A DNA stretch of 64,000 nucleotides from Aphis gossypii (Eukaryota; Arthropoda; Insecta; Hemiptera; Aphididae), in the NCBI RefSeq assembly GCF_020184175.1, contig NC_065532.1, positions 37,820,287-37,884,286 on the forward strand, written 5' to 3'. A program made the position numbers and the translations under genes. Below, in pieces: positions 1-23,569 of this stretch; position 1 is the stretch's first letter; every line of letters begins with the position of its first letter. The notes under the pieces are model-generated. The model worked only from the letters and a program-made list of their open reading frames with translations, was not told where the DNA came from and made no database searches.

Positions 1-1764
1 AATTAAGCTGTACCTAATTTTGTTCTAGTTAAAACTATAAAATGTGTTTAATAACATAATATAAAAAAAGTATTTCAAGTATAATAAATACTAATTCGTC
101 TATTGTTTAATATAATCAAATTGATTAATTTCACAACTGTTAATTATCTACTTAGGTATTCGAAAAATAATATTTTGACATTTTTTGTATCATTACGCAT
201 TTAAAAACTGTATAATTAAATATAAAAACATAATTTAAATTATATTCATACAGATAATTAATAAGTAGGTACACCTTGCTTCACTTACCTCAACACCAGC
301 AAGCTTTTTTTTTAATTTTGAACAAAAAAAAAATAATAATTTATTCTCATAAACTTACTTTTTAAACATATCTTAATCTTTAAATAATATTTTAAACATA
401 TCAATCAGTAATCATTCATAAAGCATTATTTAATCGACCATAATATACTAAATAAAAATATCTATAGTAATTATTGGAAATAAACGAAATTAAATTAATG
501 TTTGAATTTTCCTACATAGATTCAAATTTAATTTCAATATATTTTATGATGTAAGCTTCGCCATTTATAAATTCTAATTTACCACAGCTTAAAAAAAATT
601 ATTTAAATTATTCTTCATGTACCTTTTAAAAGTACAATTTTTTTAAAAAATAAAATTAAAAATTCATTTGTTTTTCGTTCAAATATTAACTAGATTTTTT
701 TTTTTTTAAGTAAAGATTTAAATTTTATTCTAATAATATTAGTTGATTAAAAAACTGATAACTTATAATAATAATTATTATAAAATTGAAATTTAGTTAA
801 AATTGAGTAATGAGTTTATTAAGGGGTTTTAAATAGGCAATTTTAAGATTAATAGTAATTATTAAAATACATTTAAATTTGTTTATAAAATAGTTTGAAA
901 GTTTTCTTATTTCATTGCAATATTAGGTAAATACAATTGCCAAATTATTTATAAGATGCTATTTTAATTATTTGAAGTTTATATTCATTAATTAATATTA
1001 ATATAAAAAAAATAGATTTATACTAAAGATGAATAAAAGATAACTACAGCTAGTTATGTTGTTTGTTTTTCGTTACGACAGTTCAATATTTTTATAGTAT
1101 CTATACATAGTATGTGATCAACCAAAACACTTGATTATTAATTAATGAAAATCTATATTGTGAATGGTGGATTTATTTTATTTCTATGATTTATCAATAT
1201 TAATTCAATATAATATATATATGAATTTAGTTAATGATATATTGCAAACAATGCAATACAAAGGAATTATAGAAATAAACATTACTAAAACCAATATAAA
1301 AAAAAATTCGTATTACTTGTATATTATGCATGTAATACAATTCGAAAATATTTGCGAGATAATATTATTACTATTAAGTGTTGTCATATCCAGAAACTAT
1401 TGCAATGTACAGCCGCTAATACCTCAATATGTGTTAAGTACACTAGTAAACTATTCATAATAATTATGTAGACATTAAGTCTTTCTTGTTCACCAGTCTA
1501 GGAAAATCAAATCATTATATTGTTTACTTTTTTTTTAACATACCTCGTCGTTTAACGGATTTAACTGTGTAATACGAGCAATTCTCGAGTACACTGATAA
1601 TGTTAACTAAGAGATAGGGGACTCAGCCACTTACAAAATGACATACAGATAAATCCGTACAAATGTTGTATTCATGTCAAAATGCATAAATAGTCCATAA
1701 TTAATGTTGAGTTTGACATTACAGGTGTTGTATACCCTGTTTGTAACACAACCGCTCAGCCAAC
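1..1764. other. AT-rich flank upstream of the first GH13 gene
   Basis: No gene, RNA or clear repeat could be recognised here. The stretch is A/T-rich with many homopolymer runs. An open frame near 1164-1460 lacks an ATG start and has no recognisable domain. The last 100 bases hold the likely promoter of the downstream gene. Confidence 0.5.
1685..1720 (+). promoter_or_regulatory. Putative core promoter of GH13 gene 1
   Basis: A TATA-like CATAAATAG begins at 1685. An initiator-like GACATTACAG lies about 31 bp downstream, some 45-50 bp before the start ATG. Unlike the other GH13 genes here, no noncoding leader exon is needed. The motifs are common in AT-rich DNA, so support is weak. Confidence 0.35.
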
Positions 1765-9793
<8,029 letters not shown>

Positions 9794-9882
9794 AATTTTA
9801 AGAATATAATATATAATTAACTTATGTATAAAAATTATTAATTAAAATATTAAATTATATTTAATTATTTTAATTAATTCCA

Positions 9883-9888
9883 AATAAA
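9883..9888 (+). terminator. Poly(A) signal of GH13 gene 1
   Basis: An AATAAA hexamer lies 90 bp after the stop codon. It is the first canonical hexamer after the stop, but such hexamers are frequent in this AT-rich sequence. Confidence 0.45.
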
Positions 9889-10119
9889 CTAAACCCGTTT
9901 GAAAGTATATTTAGTGATGTATTTAAATGTACCTATTAATAATTTATAGATAAGACTGTATAATAAATTATGATAATTATTATCATACCTATATGATGCG
10001 GTTTTTTTGGTGATTCGTAAATCGATGAATTATATTTTGTATTTGGCATAAGACATTTTCAATATACTTGGAAATTTATAAAAAAATCAATAGTTTCAAT
10101 ATTTTTTTATTGATGATTA

Positions 10120-10860
10120 AAATTTAGAATTTTGATAAAATTCATAAAAATCGCGAAAGTTGGTAGATTATTTTATAGTTAATTTTTTATTCATAAATAT
10201 TTTTGTGCCTAAACATTAAAAATTGAATACCAGTTTTTTCATTAGTTGTTTAATTTATATGTAAAAAACCAACCTCACTTGAATCCTAACTTAAATTTTT
10301 ATAAGCATTTTAAGTTAAAATAATACTGTATTTGATATTCACACATAAAATAATAATTTTTTTTTAAACAGTTTTTGACATATTTTTATTGTACTTAAAA
10401 AAAATAACAATAAATACTTGAAATTTTCACCAAATATATATATTACCATTTTCTTTGTGCGATAAAATTTATAATATATTTTTAAATTATTTAAAGGCAT
10501 AAGAAATTTTCAATTTTTTTTAGTTTTTCTATTTTATAAATGTCAATTAAATGTTATTTGCATGGTAGAAATGCTTAAAAATTGTATTCAAGACCCCATA
10601 AAAGCTCTTCTAATATTTGTATGAAAATATTAAAAATTCATTGGCACAATTTTTTTATATGAATTTGACGAAATCTGTCAAAATACCAAAAGTTGATTAA
10701 CTATTTTGTATTTAAAAATGCATAAGAGCTTTTTTTTATATTTAAGTTTTGAAAAATTAATACTTTTCCTCATAACTCATAAGTTATTCTTATTGGAACC
10801 ATAAAATCTAAAAGATATATAACAATCAATTTTTTAGACTTTTAAGTTTTGATTCAGATG
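10120..10860 (+). repeat. Diverged relative of the 58-59 kb TIR element
   Basis: The text around 10665-10790, including a tttgacgaaat...gtcaaaat segment, an attttgtatttaaaaatgcataa segment in two parts, and cataagttattctta, parallels 59190-59260 and 59115-59130 in the intact element at 58068-59318. The copy is too decayed to find its ends. Boundaries are approximate. Confidence 0.4.
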
Positions 10861-13800
10861 ACAGAACTTATTTAAACGACAATTAATAACAACATATTAT
10901 TTTTTATTATTATCATTATTATTTAGTATCATCATAAATTAACAATATAGAAACAACAAATACAATTTTACGGTTACCAATCTCTATGTTTATGATTGAG
11001 AATATGTATTTTTAAATTTATTTAAATTAATTTTAAAATTATAAATAAGCAAACGAATAAATTAGTAAATAAAAAAAAAAAACAATCATCTGTACATTTT
11101 ATAAAAATGCTTAACGTACAATGAGAAAGTAATATTAACAATTAAAATGTAAACTAATTATATGCATAACCATTTACATACAATTTTTTCACTACTTCGA
11201 TGTAAATTAATATTTTTATAGACTTATATGTCATTAAGTTAAAATTAGTAGGCTCTAAATAATAAAAAAAAAACATGAATATTATAAATTCTATTTTCTC
11301 TTTTGTTTTCACAAAAATGTCTACTAGTTTTTTTTTGTTTTAAAGTTTAAAACAAACATAACTAAAATTTTTTTTATAAAGTATTTTAACTGGTAACACG
11401 TCCAACTCTGAGTAGATTTATCTAGTCGACCCTTCCAAAGTATTTTTATTTAAACAAGTTCGTACTATATTGTTTTGATAAACTTGCAGTTGTTTTAAAA
11501 TGCCATCACCTAGTCTATCTCAAACTAATAGACATGGGCCGTATTGTCATATTGATAAATTTATTGGTACAAGACAAAACATATCGTAGTTTGTTTAGGT
11601 ATTCAATTTTTGAGTTAAATAAATTTATAAGTTATAGTAATAGTTTGTAGCTTCTCTACTGCATTATGTAGATGTAGATGCTATCTTAGGTTATTATCAA
11701 AAATAATACTTGAATATCATATTATTGAAACTTTTTTAGTACGTTTAGAATTAGTATGTTTGTTGCATAATTTATTATTAGTTCAACTATAAATTATTAA
11801 TGAATTAGAATTTATGTAATTTTTATTTATGGAAAAAGTCATGACTCATGAACATTGTTTTATTATTATTTAAAATTCGATTTCTGTTAGACAGTTAAAA
11901 AAAGACGGGGAAAAAAATTTATTATTCTAGCTTTGGTTATTTTCTCTATAAGTTAGTTTCTTTCCTATCTTAATAAAATATTAGGTAAATATATCTGATA
12001 CTATTTTCGCTCTATATTTTCACCATTATCATTACTTATTATAATTTCACTTTTATCCTTGCATTTGGTATTTAGATTCCGTTTCTTCATTTATAAGTGA
12101 CCATGTAAATTTTGGATTAAAAGAGATTGTTTTTAAAAATCTTTTCATATTAATACAATTTTATTGAATTGAAAAGTAAATGAAAAGTACCTAGTACCTA
12201 TGTATATAACGTCATTACTATTGGGATAGTCGTAATAAAGACAGACGTAAGTGGTTTTCTCTCATGGATCTTACTAAAAGAAAAATGTATAGCTAATAAT
12301 ATAACTAAAAAATTTCAGTAATAAAAATTTTAATTAAAATGCATTATATTTTTATTACACTATACTAACTTTCCAAAAGTTTATACAAAAGTGTACTATT
12401 TATAAACAATAGTGTAGTACCTAATTTTTTAGGATTTTTATCTGGGACCCAACTAGGATGCAGCCGATTATTGTTTCCGCCAAAATGTATTTTAGTGAAA
12501 ATATAGTATGAGAACCGTATATTTAATTGTGTACAATTACGTTATGATAATAAGTCAAATAATACAATTGAATTATAGGAGTTTGTTTTAAAAATATAAC
12601 ATCTTTAAATAACAACTAAAAATTAAAATACATATACCATAAGAAACAGTTTTTTCAAAACTCTACCTACTAATTTCGTTGGCATTTTTTTATTATTGCG
12701 TCTTCATTGGTTTCCAAAATTGTTTTGGCTTTTACGTTTTTTGGCCGAAACGGGAATCGTACATTTTTCGTTTGTGGCAGAAAAGAACTGTGTTGGAAAC
12801 AGCCAATATTATTTTGACTGAAATGGGTATATAATCACTATAATCACCTGAGTACTCCTATAATATAATCACTTTTGTATTTATATTCCATTACAACTTT
12901 TCTTAACATATTTATAAAGAAACTTATGTCAATCGAGGATAATACTACCCTCGGTAGTATTTCGAGGGTTTATACACGCATAAAACGTTAAATGACATAC
13001 AGAAATTCATCAAGGACAGTTTCACAATATTAGTTTCTACAAAAACATATTCATAATATTATTTTTTTATTCTAAAATATATTTAACAAGAATAATATAA
13101 TATTATAATTGTTTTGTTATAATTTAAAAAAAAATTATTTACGAGAACTTAAACTTTTATATATATTATATTATCATGAGTTTTACTATTCACAATAAAA
13201 TTTTTAGTTTATTTTAAAACTTTTTTAGTTTTAGGTTCTATAAATCTATTTTTACCATTTTATGGTATTTACAGAAAGATAAAAGTTTCATTAAGGCATT
13301 GGTATTTTTGGTTTATGAAATATCATAGGGTGTGCCTATGTTCAGCGATAAATTAATTTTTACATAATACACTTTAAACGTTGTTTAGTTAGTTTGTCAC
13401 TTGAGGAACACACATTTAATACATAAACAACACCTTTAGAATTAAGGTAGGTACTCGTATTTAGATATTTATGGCATGGTAATTCAGTAATATTTCAACA
13501 TATCTTATGCCCAATCCATTATAGTACCATTATTGTAGTGGTTTTGAGTCCCCTTCTTTTTTTTATTTAATGATTTCATGAAAATTTTATTATCGGGAAC
13601 TTTCTATCTCTCGTTTATAATACGATTAATATTTTATCGTTATTTATCTTTATGGTTTGTCATATAATTAAAATTATAACTCAATATACAAGTATTTTAT
13701 CTATGTAATTACTTAAACAATGTGACTTAGAATCGAAATTATTATTATTTTCTATGTGTAAGTAAAACTGTATATTATATATTATTAGGTATTATTATAA

Positions 13801-16584
13801 CTATTATAAGCATATAATAATATGTACTATGTATTTGTGCGATTAAACGTATATATTTATATGAAGTTAATATTATGGATTTCAGGTACGATGGATGACG
13901 ATAATAATTGATAAATTTCACAATTCCCCAGTCAATGATGTCAATCGCCAAAATGATTTAAGACAAATGTTGTAAAAAAAGACCCTTTTAAATTTAAATG
14001 TACATCTTTCACCAATAATTGACTTAATTTACCAAGATTTGCAGTCAATGATGATATATCTCAAATAAAACATTAATTTTTTTATTACTTGAATGATTTT
14101 CTTACTTCTCAATCTAAGTTATTGTAGTTTTGCGGTTGAATGTTAATTAAATAAATTTAAACTCTCATATTTCTGAATGTAGAATTGGTTTTGTCACAAG
14201 TCCTGTTTTTGGATTTGATTGTTTTATTTTTAACAATTACTTACAGCATAAGTCTAAAGTATGATATAACTTAAGCTTCCGTTGTCACGTTACAATATTT
14301 GGTTTTTAACTCAGCTATAAACATCATATTTCTTCCACCAGTAAACGGAAAAAAAATCCCGGTAAAGAAAGTCTCACACTAGGAAAAAAAGTCCTGGATA
14401 AAAGTTAAGTGAACAATTTACCGAAATACGATTTCTTGTATAGTTCTAAAGTTGTACTTGGTATTTTAATGTGTGATGTATAAAATGCTTGTTCATTTAC
14501 TCGTATGTTTGTTATCTATCATAATAACTAGAGCTGAGATTTTAACTAGGACTGACTCCGACCGTAGAAACACGTCTACAAGACGTATGTATACAAATAC
14601 ATAAATCGGCTAAATCGACGTGTTAGGTTTTTTAACAGCTGTTAGTCATAATATAAGGAAGAGGTGCGATTAAAAAATAATTTCGTAAATTATATTACTA
14701 TAATAATTTTATATTAATGTATTATTGACTATTGTATATATTATTATTTCATTATAACATTTTATCATTACATAGATTATTATTATATAATACTTTATTA
14801 TATTTATTATTATTATATCACTTATATCGAAACGATTATCAGTATGTGTTCGACTGCTAATTATTACACAAATATAAGGTAACACCTAAAATTAAGTCTA
14901 TATTATTGAAGGTGGGATGTTTTATGTCGGAACTTTTTTTCCGTGATTTCTTCCATCAAGCTCTATTACAAAATGTGCCATGCGAATAACTTCAAACAGT
15001 TGTTTGAAACTACTCGTCTACTGTGACGTAATAATATAAAACGTCAGGGTCATTGTCAACTATAGATTAATTTTTCTTTTCCACTTAATGTGAAAACATC
15101 ATATTTAGTTAGAAACATATAATTCGTTACCGTTCGTTTTTTTATACGTTCCATTTTTCAACTCCTTTATTTTTTTAATCAGCGTATTGTTATATTCTTC
15201 AGAACTAAAATAAAATATATTGTTTTCTTTCTTTTTATTGTTTATATTTTTTTTCGATTAATACTTTACATTTTTCTTAATACTCTATACTTTAATATTA
15301 TAATTAAATAAAATCACTTTGCTTTAATTTAATTAACATTTTAGTTAAACAGTTCATGATAAACACTACCTATTATAAGTAGAAATGATTATTAAATACG
15401 CGGTCGTTGGACACACAATAAGTCAGAATATATAATATTATAATATAGGTAGGTACTAGATACCAACTTATAAACTATTTCATATTATTACTTGGGTTTT
15501 TGCTCATCGATCTTATTTCGACATTCATCATAATATTTTTAACAAATGATGCTTTTTTTGGATATACACTTATCACTGGACGTTTTTGAATGTCGTTCAT
15601 AACTATATAAATTAATTGAACACCATTCTCTAATCAAACTGGTAATTTACGTCAATAACTGATTAATTATTATGTATAATTATAAATTATTACAATATTA
15701 ACCAATTTTTAGATAAATTATGTCATTTACCATGTTAGCATCATGTATAATATAATATATTTATCTTTTGCATACCAATATACAAACAAACATCAACTAA
15801 TAGGGAAATTTATTTTTTTTTCAGAAAACTTATTTTATAGACTTACATTTATAGATATAATATTAAATAAGTTATACTCATAAGTTATGTATTCAATTTT
15901 CATTTAAATTTTTCTAATATTTAAATATTTGATTTTTGTATACAGATTTATGAGTATGATATAAATGTAATAATGCTATAATATATTTGAATAAGATGAA
16001 TAAATATTTTTATTTTAAGATACATAATTTAACGTTAAAATAAATAATGTGGTAAGAATTTGATTTATTTTTAAAGTGTATGTGTCTATAATTTATTTTA
16101 TAAATATTATTCAAATATATTATTAATTACTATTAATAGTATGTTTTTCATTTTTTTAGTACTGAATTTGAAATATTAAAATAAGAAAAAGTCAACTAAA
16201 TAGTTATAATATATGATATTAATTTATATTTTATAATTTATTATTTATAATTTATAACCGTTAATTTAATGTACGAAATCCATATATTTAGTTATATAAA
16301 TTTACAATAGCTATCGATGATTCAAAAAATCTAGTTCGCAAAACTTAATAAGCTTAATTTTAGACACAAATTCGATAAGTATTATTACGATTAATAGCCA
16401 TAATAATTTAACTTTTATGCAACACAAACTACTTAACGAATATTGACATAAGATAAATATATATTGCTAAATATCAGTCATAAATGGTAATAGTTGGAAA
16501 TGGTATACGGATTAAATAGTAAGTTTATTACCTATACATTTCTATAACGTTTATAGATGTTATTCTTTGAATATACGAAGGGAA

Positions 16585-16870
16585 AAAATAATGTGCTTAT
16601 GTCTCATAATCGCTGTAGCTGCCGGTCGTCGTGGTGTGCGCGTCTCTTTCCGCGACGTGTTTTCTATTGTAAAGTTGTACAAGGTGGGCGTGACCAAAGT
16701 AGCAGTAGGCACTACCGCGACTGTGTGCACGACGAAAAAAAAGAGGGTTGACGTTGTGGGGTCGACCCACCCTAAATATAATAATTATCGGTTTCCCTTG
16801 AGTGTGTATATGACAGGACAGATCGGCCGATGACGTGCATGTAGTTATTATCGTGGAAAAAACACACGCC
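16585..16870. other. CpG-rich island with a short open frame
   Basis: A sharp rise in G+C and CpG inside AT-rich surroundings. On the plus strand an ATG at 16591 opens an 80-codon frame (to 16833) whose start, MCLCLIIAVAAG, resembles a signal peptide, while the rest has no recognisable domain. It may be a distal promoter or enhancer, an exon of an unrecognised gene, or a recent insertion. I cannot assign a function. Confidence 0.3.
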
Positions 16871-19830
16871 TTATTCAACGTTAGGTACTGAGGTTTACGT
16901 GTACGTTTCTTTTTCGTCGTAGACTAGTATATAATTGTATGCAATTTGTTTTGCTAGTTCCCACAGACGACTATTAGTAATATTATACACATAGGTACAC
17001 AATATAAACACTATACAAATTATGTATATCGATATTATAACGTGATTTCGTGTAATATGCACAGTCCCACGGGATAGGACATTAATAGTTATACCTACTA
17101 CGATATATATATAATTGTGATAATACAACAATATGTAATTTAAATCCGTTAAGAAAGTGCACCATTAAAAAAATAATAATTGTTCTACGTTACACGCGCA
17201 GAATAAAGTAAGCAAGTAAGCACATCCCTACCAAATTGCGATTACATTATAGAAATTAAGGTGCTATTATTTATTTAACAATTATTAAAAATAATAAATT
17301 TATAGTATTTATATTTTATTTTTATGTATATTTTATTTTTTTTTTTAAAATAATAAAAAACTTCTGACATCAAAAATATTACTTTTCATAATTGTTATAA
17401 TATAATTATAGTAAGGCCTCAATAGTTAGTTCTATTTATTTATACCAAGAAGACAACGGTTGAAAAAATGTATTAGATTATTAAGGGTATTACCATAAAA
17501 AGGAACCATGTAAAAGAATTAATGCAAAAATGTATATTATATGTACAAATTGTAAATGTATGTATTTATAAATGCTTTTGGTGTTATATTATCACACATA
17601 TTATATTTAGAAACAAACTATACTGAGTATGTTGTATTAATAAAATAAAATGAAATTCTTGTAGGTATATAAGAAAGAGAAATAAAAGTATCAAATTATT
17701 GAGGTTATTGGATTAACGAATGTTGGACTTTCGAGGTTTTTATTTGGTAAATTATAAGTAAATTTCATCAATGCAACTATAATAAATGAAATATAGTTGG
17801 ATATCAATTAAAACAATATAATAAGTACTGAATGTTGAATTACGGTAATTATTGAATATATAATTTTATTAACTATTGGTAAAGTTTGAGAAATATTGTT
17901 TATAGGTAAATGTACAATATATTATCTATAATTTAATTCAATGTTAAAACAATAAATTTAAGAATCTTTTAAATAATAGTTAACTACAAATATTACAGAC
18001 TTCTATTCAATTTAATTATAATGTTATATAATAAAATATTAATTAAAACTATTAAGACCATGTACAATGTATAAAATAGTACGCAGTATATGCTATAATT
18101 ACCTAACAAACTATAATGAATTTATCGCTTCTTTATCACAGATTTAACTCTCAGTATCTGATATATTTGGTCATAAATATAATAAGTATCATTGCTTAAA
18201 GCTTATAGGTAAATAGCTTACATTTACTACTTAAACTTAGTACAGGAGCTTATCTGATAATATAATTTTAACGTAAACTGAATTGTATTATTATTTTGAC
18301 AACACTAATAAAGTAATAAATAATATTAAAGCATTAATCCACTTGAAGTGTTTGTGAAAATTTCCCCGAAGCAGATTTAGCATAAAAGTAAACTTATCAT
18401 AGTCGAGTGCGCTTTCGAAATGCGTAGTATAGTGAATTAAACTCGCCTCATACAAAAAATGTAATTTTTCATAAGGTTATAATATAGTAATATATATATA
18501 TATAATATATATATATATTATACATATAATATACATATATATTAATAATATAGTTAATAAACTAAATATATATTAAATAAAAATACTGATGTAAAATAAC
18601 ATCATTTATAACGTAAACAATTTTGAGTAATATTACTAATATATACTTAGGTCGTAACATAGTAGCGTGATTTACTACATAAATCAGTTTATACCTACTA
18701 GAAATAATGTTATATTATTATTAAAGTATAAATAAATGTAGGTTTAATAATTAATAAAAAACGTTATATTAATACATAATAGAAACATAGAAATTATTAC
18801 TTACTATTTAAAGTGGAATTTATTAGATTCTTTTAGTACCTAGGTTTTTGTCTGCATACATCGACATACATAAGCAATTTATAAATTATGATGTAAACTA
18901 TTGTACCTTGTACGTGAAGACTAAATAATAAAAATCAATTAGGCATTGAGTATTGTACCTTCCCCCCTTTAACAAATGACGTAACTGATACAAGGCCAAA
19001 TAAGTACAAATTGTCAATTTTAATCAACAACAGTTAGAATAGAAACACATTATCTGTTCTAATCACATGAAACCAAGTGAAAAATAAATACATTGATATT
19101 ATTATTAATAATAATAATTTATCTTTCATTGGTTTGTGAAGGAGGGGAGGAAGTATAAATTAAATTCTTAACATTATTTTATGTGATAGTTTATGATACT
19201 TGTACGTTTCGACACGCGTTCTATAATGACTTTACAATATCACGTCTATCATTGTGCGGGCTAGAAGAATCCCCGTGGGTGTTAAACGCCAGTCCGCCGT
19301 GACAAATACGCAAATCACATGCACATTAACTGCGTTCAACACCCTCAATGCATTTTATGATCTGCACAACATTCACAGACAACTGACAAGGGGAGTGTAT
19401 TGTATGCAATCGGTTTTCTCTGCAGAAACTTAGTGTGAATATACGATTTCACTTAATACAATAACAAATGCATTTTTTCCTTTCCATACAATTTGTTCAG
19501 TCGTGCAATACGCACGATTAGAAAATGGAAAACAGTTATGGTAGTATGATATGGTAGCAGATAGTAGGCACCGTTGTATGGCACGTAGTGGGTAAAATGG
19601 GGTAAAATGACCTATTCCGGTGTTAAACACTACTTGTATAAAAGACAAAAAAATAAATCTTCTTGGTCGTTTCATTTTTCAAATTATTGAAAAGTTTAAT
19701 AGTTTTAAGTTGTTAAATCTTATTGCAGAAAAAAAAGGAATAAAAGTAAAATTTTTCTATTTTCTAAAATCGTTGAAAAATTGGATAGTATATCAACATT
19801 TTAAAATGTTGATACCAGTTTCAAAGTACA

Positions 19831-19911
19831 GTGAAACTTCTATTTAACGAAATCTCAAGGAGAACAAAAAAATTTCTTTAAATGGAAGTTCGTTATATGG
19901 AAATTTCACTG
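19831..19911. mobile_element. 81-bp pogo-like MITE
   Basis: A short palindromic element begins CAGTGAAACTTCTATTTAAC and ends in the near-complement, with the end read inward as CAGTGAAATTTCCATATAAC. It is flanked by TA on both sides. CAGT termini with TA duplication are typical of Tc1/mariner-pogo elements. There is no coding capacity, and it could fold into a long hairpin. Confidence 0.75.
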
Positions 19912-20649
19912 TATTTGAAAAAAGAGCCTATGATGTGTCAAGATTGTATTAGTCCGACATGTTAATTTTAGGTTTGAAGCAAAAGTAAACAAATAACAAA
20001 ACAAATATTATTAAAATTATATAGCAAACGATACAAATCCTTAGAACAATATCGCCAATTAGACGGACACGGGAAAACCTACCGTTTCTGTCACGACTAA
20101 ACATTTTTCTATTCAATAAAAACGAAATGATGGGACTATAGCATTAGACTTCAAAGATGCCTCAAACATACGCTATATCGGTGCTTGTATTTGAAATTCT
20201 TGTTTTATATAATTTTCAGGAGCGACTATATTTTTGAAAATTAAAATGTTTTTTTTTTCACGTAATATCAAGGACAATATCTCGTGTTTTATGTTTATCA
20301 CGTAATCTGTTTGTTCTTAATACCTACAATATCATCTTAACGCGCAATTATATACAATTATTCGTTTTGAATACGAATAAAGCAACGTTCTTCTTAAAGT
20401 ATGTACTCCATACGCTTTTGATATAAACAATGACATTGCATCGAATAACTGAAAGGGTATTATAATATACTATATTATATAATCATCTCCATATAATCAA
20501 TTTATTATCGCTCGTAATAATATGCGCAGATTTGTATTGACTGGCTGCATGTACTCGTAGTATACATTTACACGACATCTGCCTAAGTATCAGGTACAAC
20601 TACGATGGTTGTAATTCAATACGTCTTATTATCATTTGAAGCGGTACTT

Positions 20650-20880
20650 ACTTAACCTAACCTGCAGTATTATGAAATAGAAAACGAGCACGCACACGCA
20701 TAAGCACGCGTCTGGAACGGAGTTGTATGACCGAACGGCGGGCCAGAAATAAGAGTGAGGTAAGTTTTTCGGAGTGTGGGGGGTGACTATACCTGTCATA
20801 AACACTGCCCTTATATTCTTGTATAACCCCAGTGAAAGCCGTTCCTTTTGATCCCCCTGCCTCTTGCACAAATTTAGACA
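20650..20880. other. GC-rich island, possible orphan exon
   Basis: G+C-rich patch. On the minus strand an open segment (about 20862-20793) reads AGGSKGTAFTGVIQEYKGSV... and ends at a possible splice donor (AG/GTATAG). A second frame across the same bases is also open, so coding status is undecided. No family recognised. Confidence 0.25.
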
Positions 20881-23569
20881 ACCGTTTTATTAAAATAGTT
20901 ATTATTATTATTATTATTATTATATTTTATAAATGATATTATTATTATTAAAGCATGCTACTATAGATTCTTGTAATTTTCTGTACTGTTTACTATTATC
21001 TGCGTTTCATTTCTAAGTTGTGTTTTGAATCTATAAATCAACAATTCGTAGATAAAAATTGTTTGGTATAAGGTACAAAATATGTACAATAGGAAAATTG
21101 AAAAAAGGCAATTTTGAAATATATAGTTGCATTAATTTAATTATAAACATACTATGCAAAATGTATATTTGGGTTTATATATAAGTAACAATAGAAATAT
21201 AAAACAGAAAATCAGCAATAAAATGAAAATTCAATAGGTAGGTATACTTTTTTTTTTATTATTATTAAATATACTCAATTTTTACTATTTAGCACAATAA
21301 GAGTACCTATGAGATAATAAAACAAAAATGTATTGAATATTTGGAATAAGAAGCTATACCTATAAGTGACACTTGACTGGAAGATCACATCCATATTTAA
21401 TATACTTAACACATAAAAATAATTATTGTAGTACGAGTATAGTTATATTCAATAAAGATAATACAAACATATTCTTCTCTCAGCATGTACTACATAGTAA
21501 CGTAATATTATGATTTCATTTTGGAAGAAAAAACCAATTTAATAATTTTACACTTATTGGGTTAATAGTTTTATTTTATAGTAATTTTATTTAAATTATT
21601 GTAAATATAGGTACTTTAATAAAAAAAAAGAAGAAATTAAGAAGTATCTACCGACAGTAGGTATATTTATCGTATTCTTCTACACGTAGATAATAAATAA
21701 TTGAATATACTGTATTGATTGGCATATTTTTATTTTATACATATATTCATTTTCTTCGGTGTTTTGGTTCAATAACCGAATTTTTAACTCCACCTATTAT
21801 TGTGATGTACCTATGTAAGTATATTATATAGATGACATTATCATTACATTTAAATGGTACTGTTAATTAAAATGAACATGGTGTAGTAAATTTTGAGTGT
21901 AAATTGTCAGTAGAAAATATTTAGTTGTAGGATGTTTATGGTTAAATAAATAATTTAATTACTTGTACAGTTTGGGTGGATTAAGCGAAGTTTTCCATTC
22001 ATCCCCATTATGGTTTTAATTTGGAAATTCTGAAAGCGGACTCACAAATAACTCACGAGATCTCGTTGAAGATTTTTAGTGAACCGACCAATATGAATAA
22101 AATGTTCGAGGTGGAAATGTACTGAAAAAAATGATTAACTACCGGAATTCTTATTGGTATATTCAATGTTTTGTACGGAAATTAATACAGTATTGGAAAG
22201 ATGTTGTAGTAATTATAATAAACATAACAAATTCACAAAAGTAAAATCCAAATCTATATGTTTGTTTAATGATTTCACATTTCTACGCATACGTTTTTGT
22301 TTGTTTTTATTTATATGAATTAATTGTAAATAAATAGTGCATTAAAATATGTGAGTAAAAATAGAAATGCAGTAATAAGATTTGCTCACGTATCTAAGAA
22401 GGTTAAACATCGTTAATATAATATAATGTTATTATCTACCTACTCCAGAATATGTATACGTCATGAATAGTATATAAATTAAGGAATGATATCATAGAAA
22501 AAATAATAATTATATTGTAATTGATTAGGTTTCCGTTAATGGATGAGATAAATTGTACCTCATTGATAAATCACTGTATTTGAGCGAAGACAGTGTTGGC
22601 CTCTATTTCACAGGATATTTTATCATGTATTTATACAAATATTAATAATTTGATTTTCTATTACCTAGTATTATATAAACTAATTAAACTAATTTAAACT
22701 AACTTTTACCAGGATATTATAAACTATTATTTTATTAGACATTTTGTATAGAAAATAATTGAAAATACAACAGCGATAAGTTTCAAGTGTTTGCAATTAA
22801 CATTTTTTTGAATTACGATTTATCAGAAGTGAAAAGACTGTTATTTTAATTGCCAATATCTTTTATCTACAATTAATAATTTTTAATTATAACTATGAAT
22901 AATGTACCTATTACCTACCTTTGACAGACCTATGCACCCACACCTACATACAAAATCCAATTTTAAAATAATTATTATTGTTACTTAAGTTACAAAAACC
23001 ACTCTCAATAATGAAGATTAGAGCATTTTTTTTCTCTTATAAAAAGTATTTACAAATACGACACTGAATAAAAAAACAAAAACACGCACTTTAAAATTAA
23101 TTTACTCATCGGTTCGATCAAAAACAAAAATATAAATTTATCATACTACAATTTTTTTTACCTAATTAAATTTTGATAAAATGTTCAAATATAGCCAGAC
23201 CGTAGTACGGTGAATCAAAAAATAAAAAAAACTTGCTCCACAAATCATGAAAATTTATTCTATATAATATATACCTATTAAGTACCTATATTAACTTACT
23301 ATAATATACCCCTAAATTAATTGATATCGTAAAATGATGTTTAGCAGTTACTATATTACATTTTCAGCAAGATATACTTATAAATTAGACAACTAGCGAA
23401 CATATAATTGAATAAAAACCGCAGAAATTGCTCAAAATAAATTAATATTGAGACTCTATATTAATAAATATTAATACTCATTATTGACAATATATACCTA
23501 GCACATTAAGCATTTGCATGAAGGAAGTGTATTTCGTGAAACTGTTCGAAAAATTTTAAAACATATTAT

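Noticed and set aside
1164..1460. 98-codon open frame before GH13 gene 1
   Set aside because: It does not begin with ATG, is rich in AT-driven residues, and shows no domain or splice context.
14330..14960. Paired phrases resembling inverted repeats (CGGAAAAAAA and TTTTTTTCCG)
   Set aside because: Similarity is mainly poly(A)/poly(T), and no flanking duplication or extended match was found.
20632..20881. Two overlapping minus-strand open frames
   Set aside because: Two frames are open over the same GC-rich bases, so openness is not evidence. Kept only as an island of uncertain nature.
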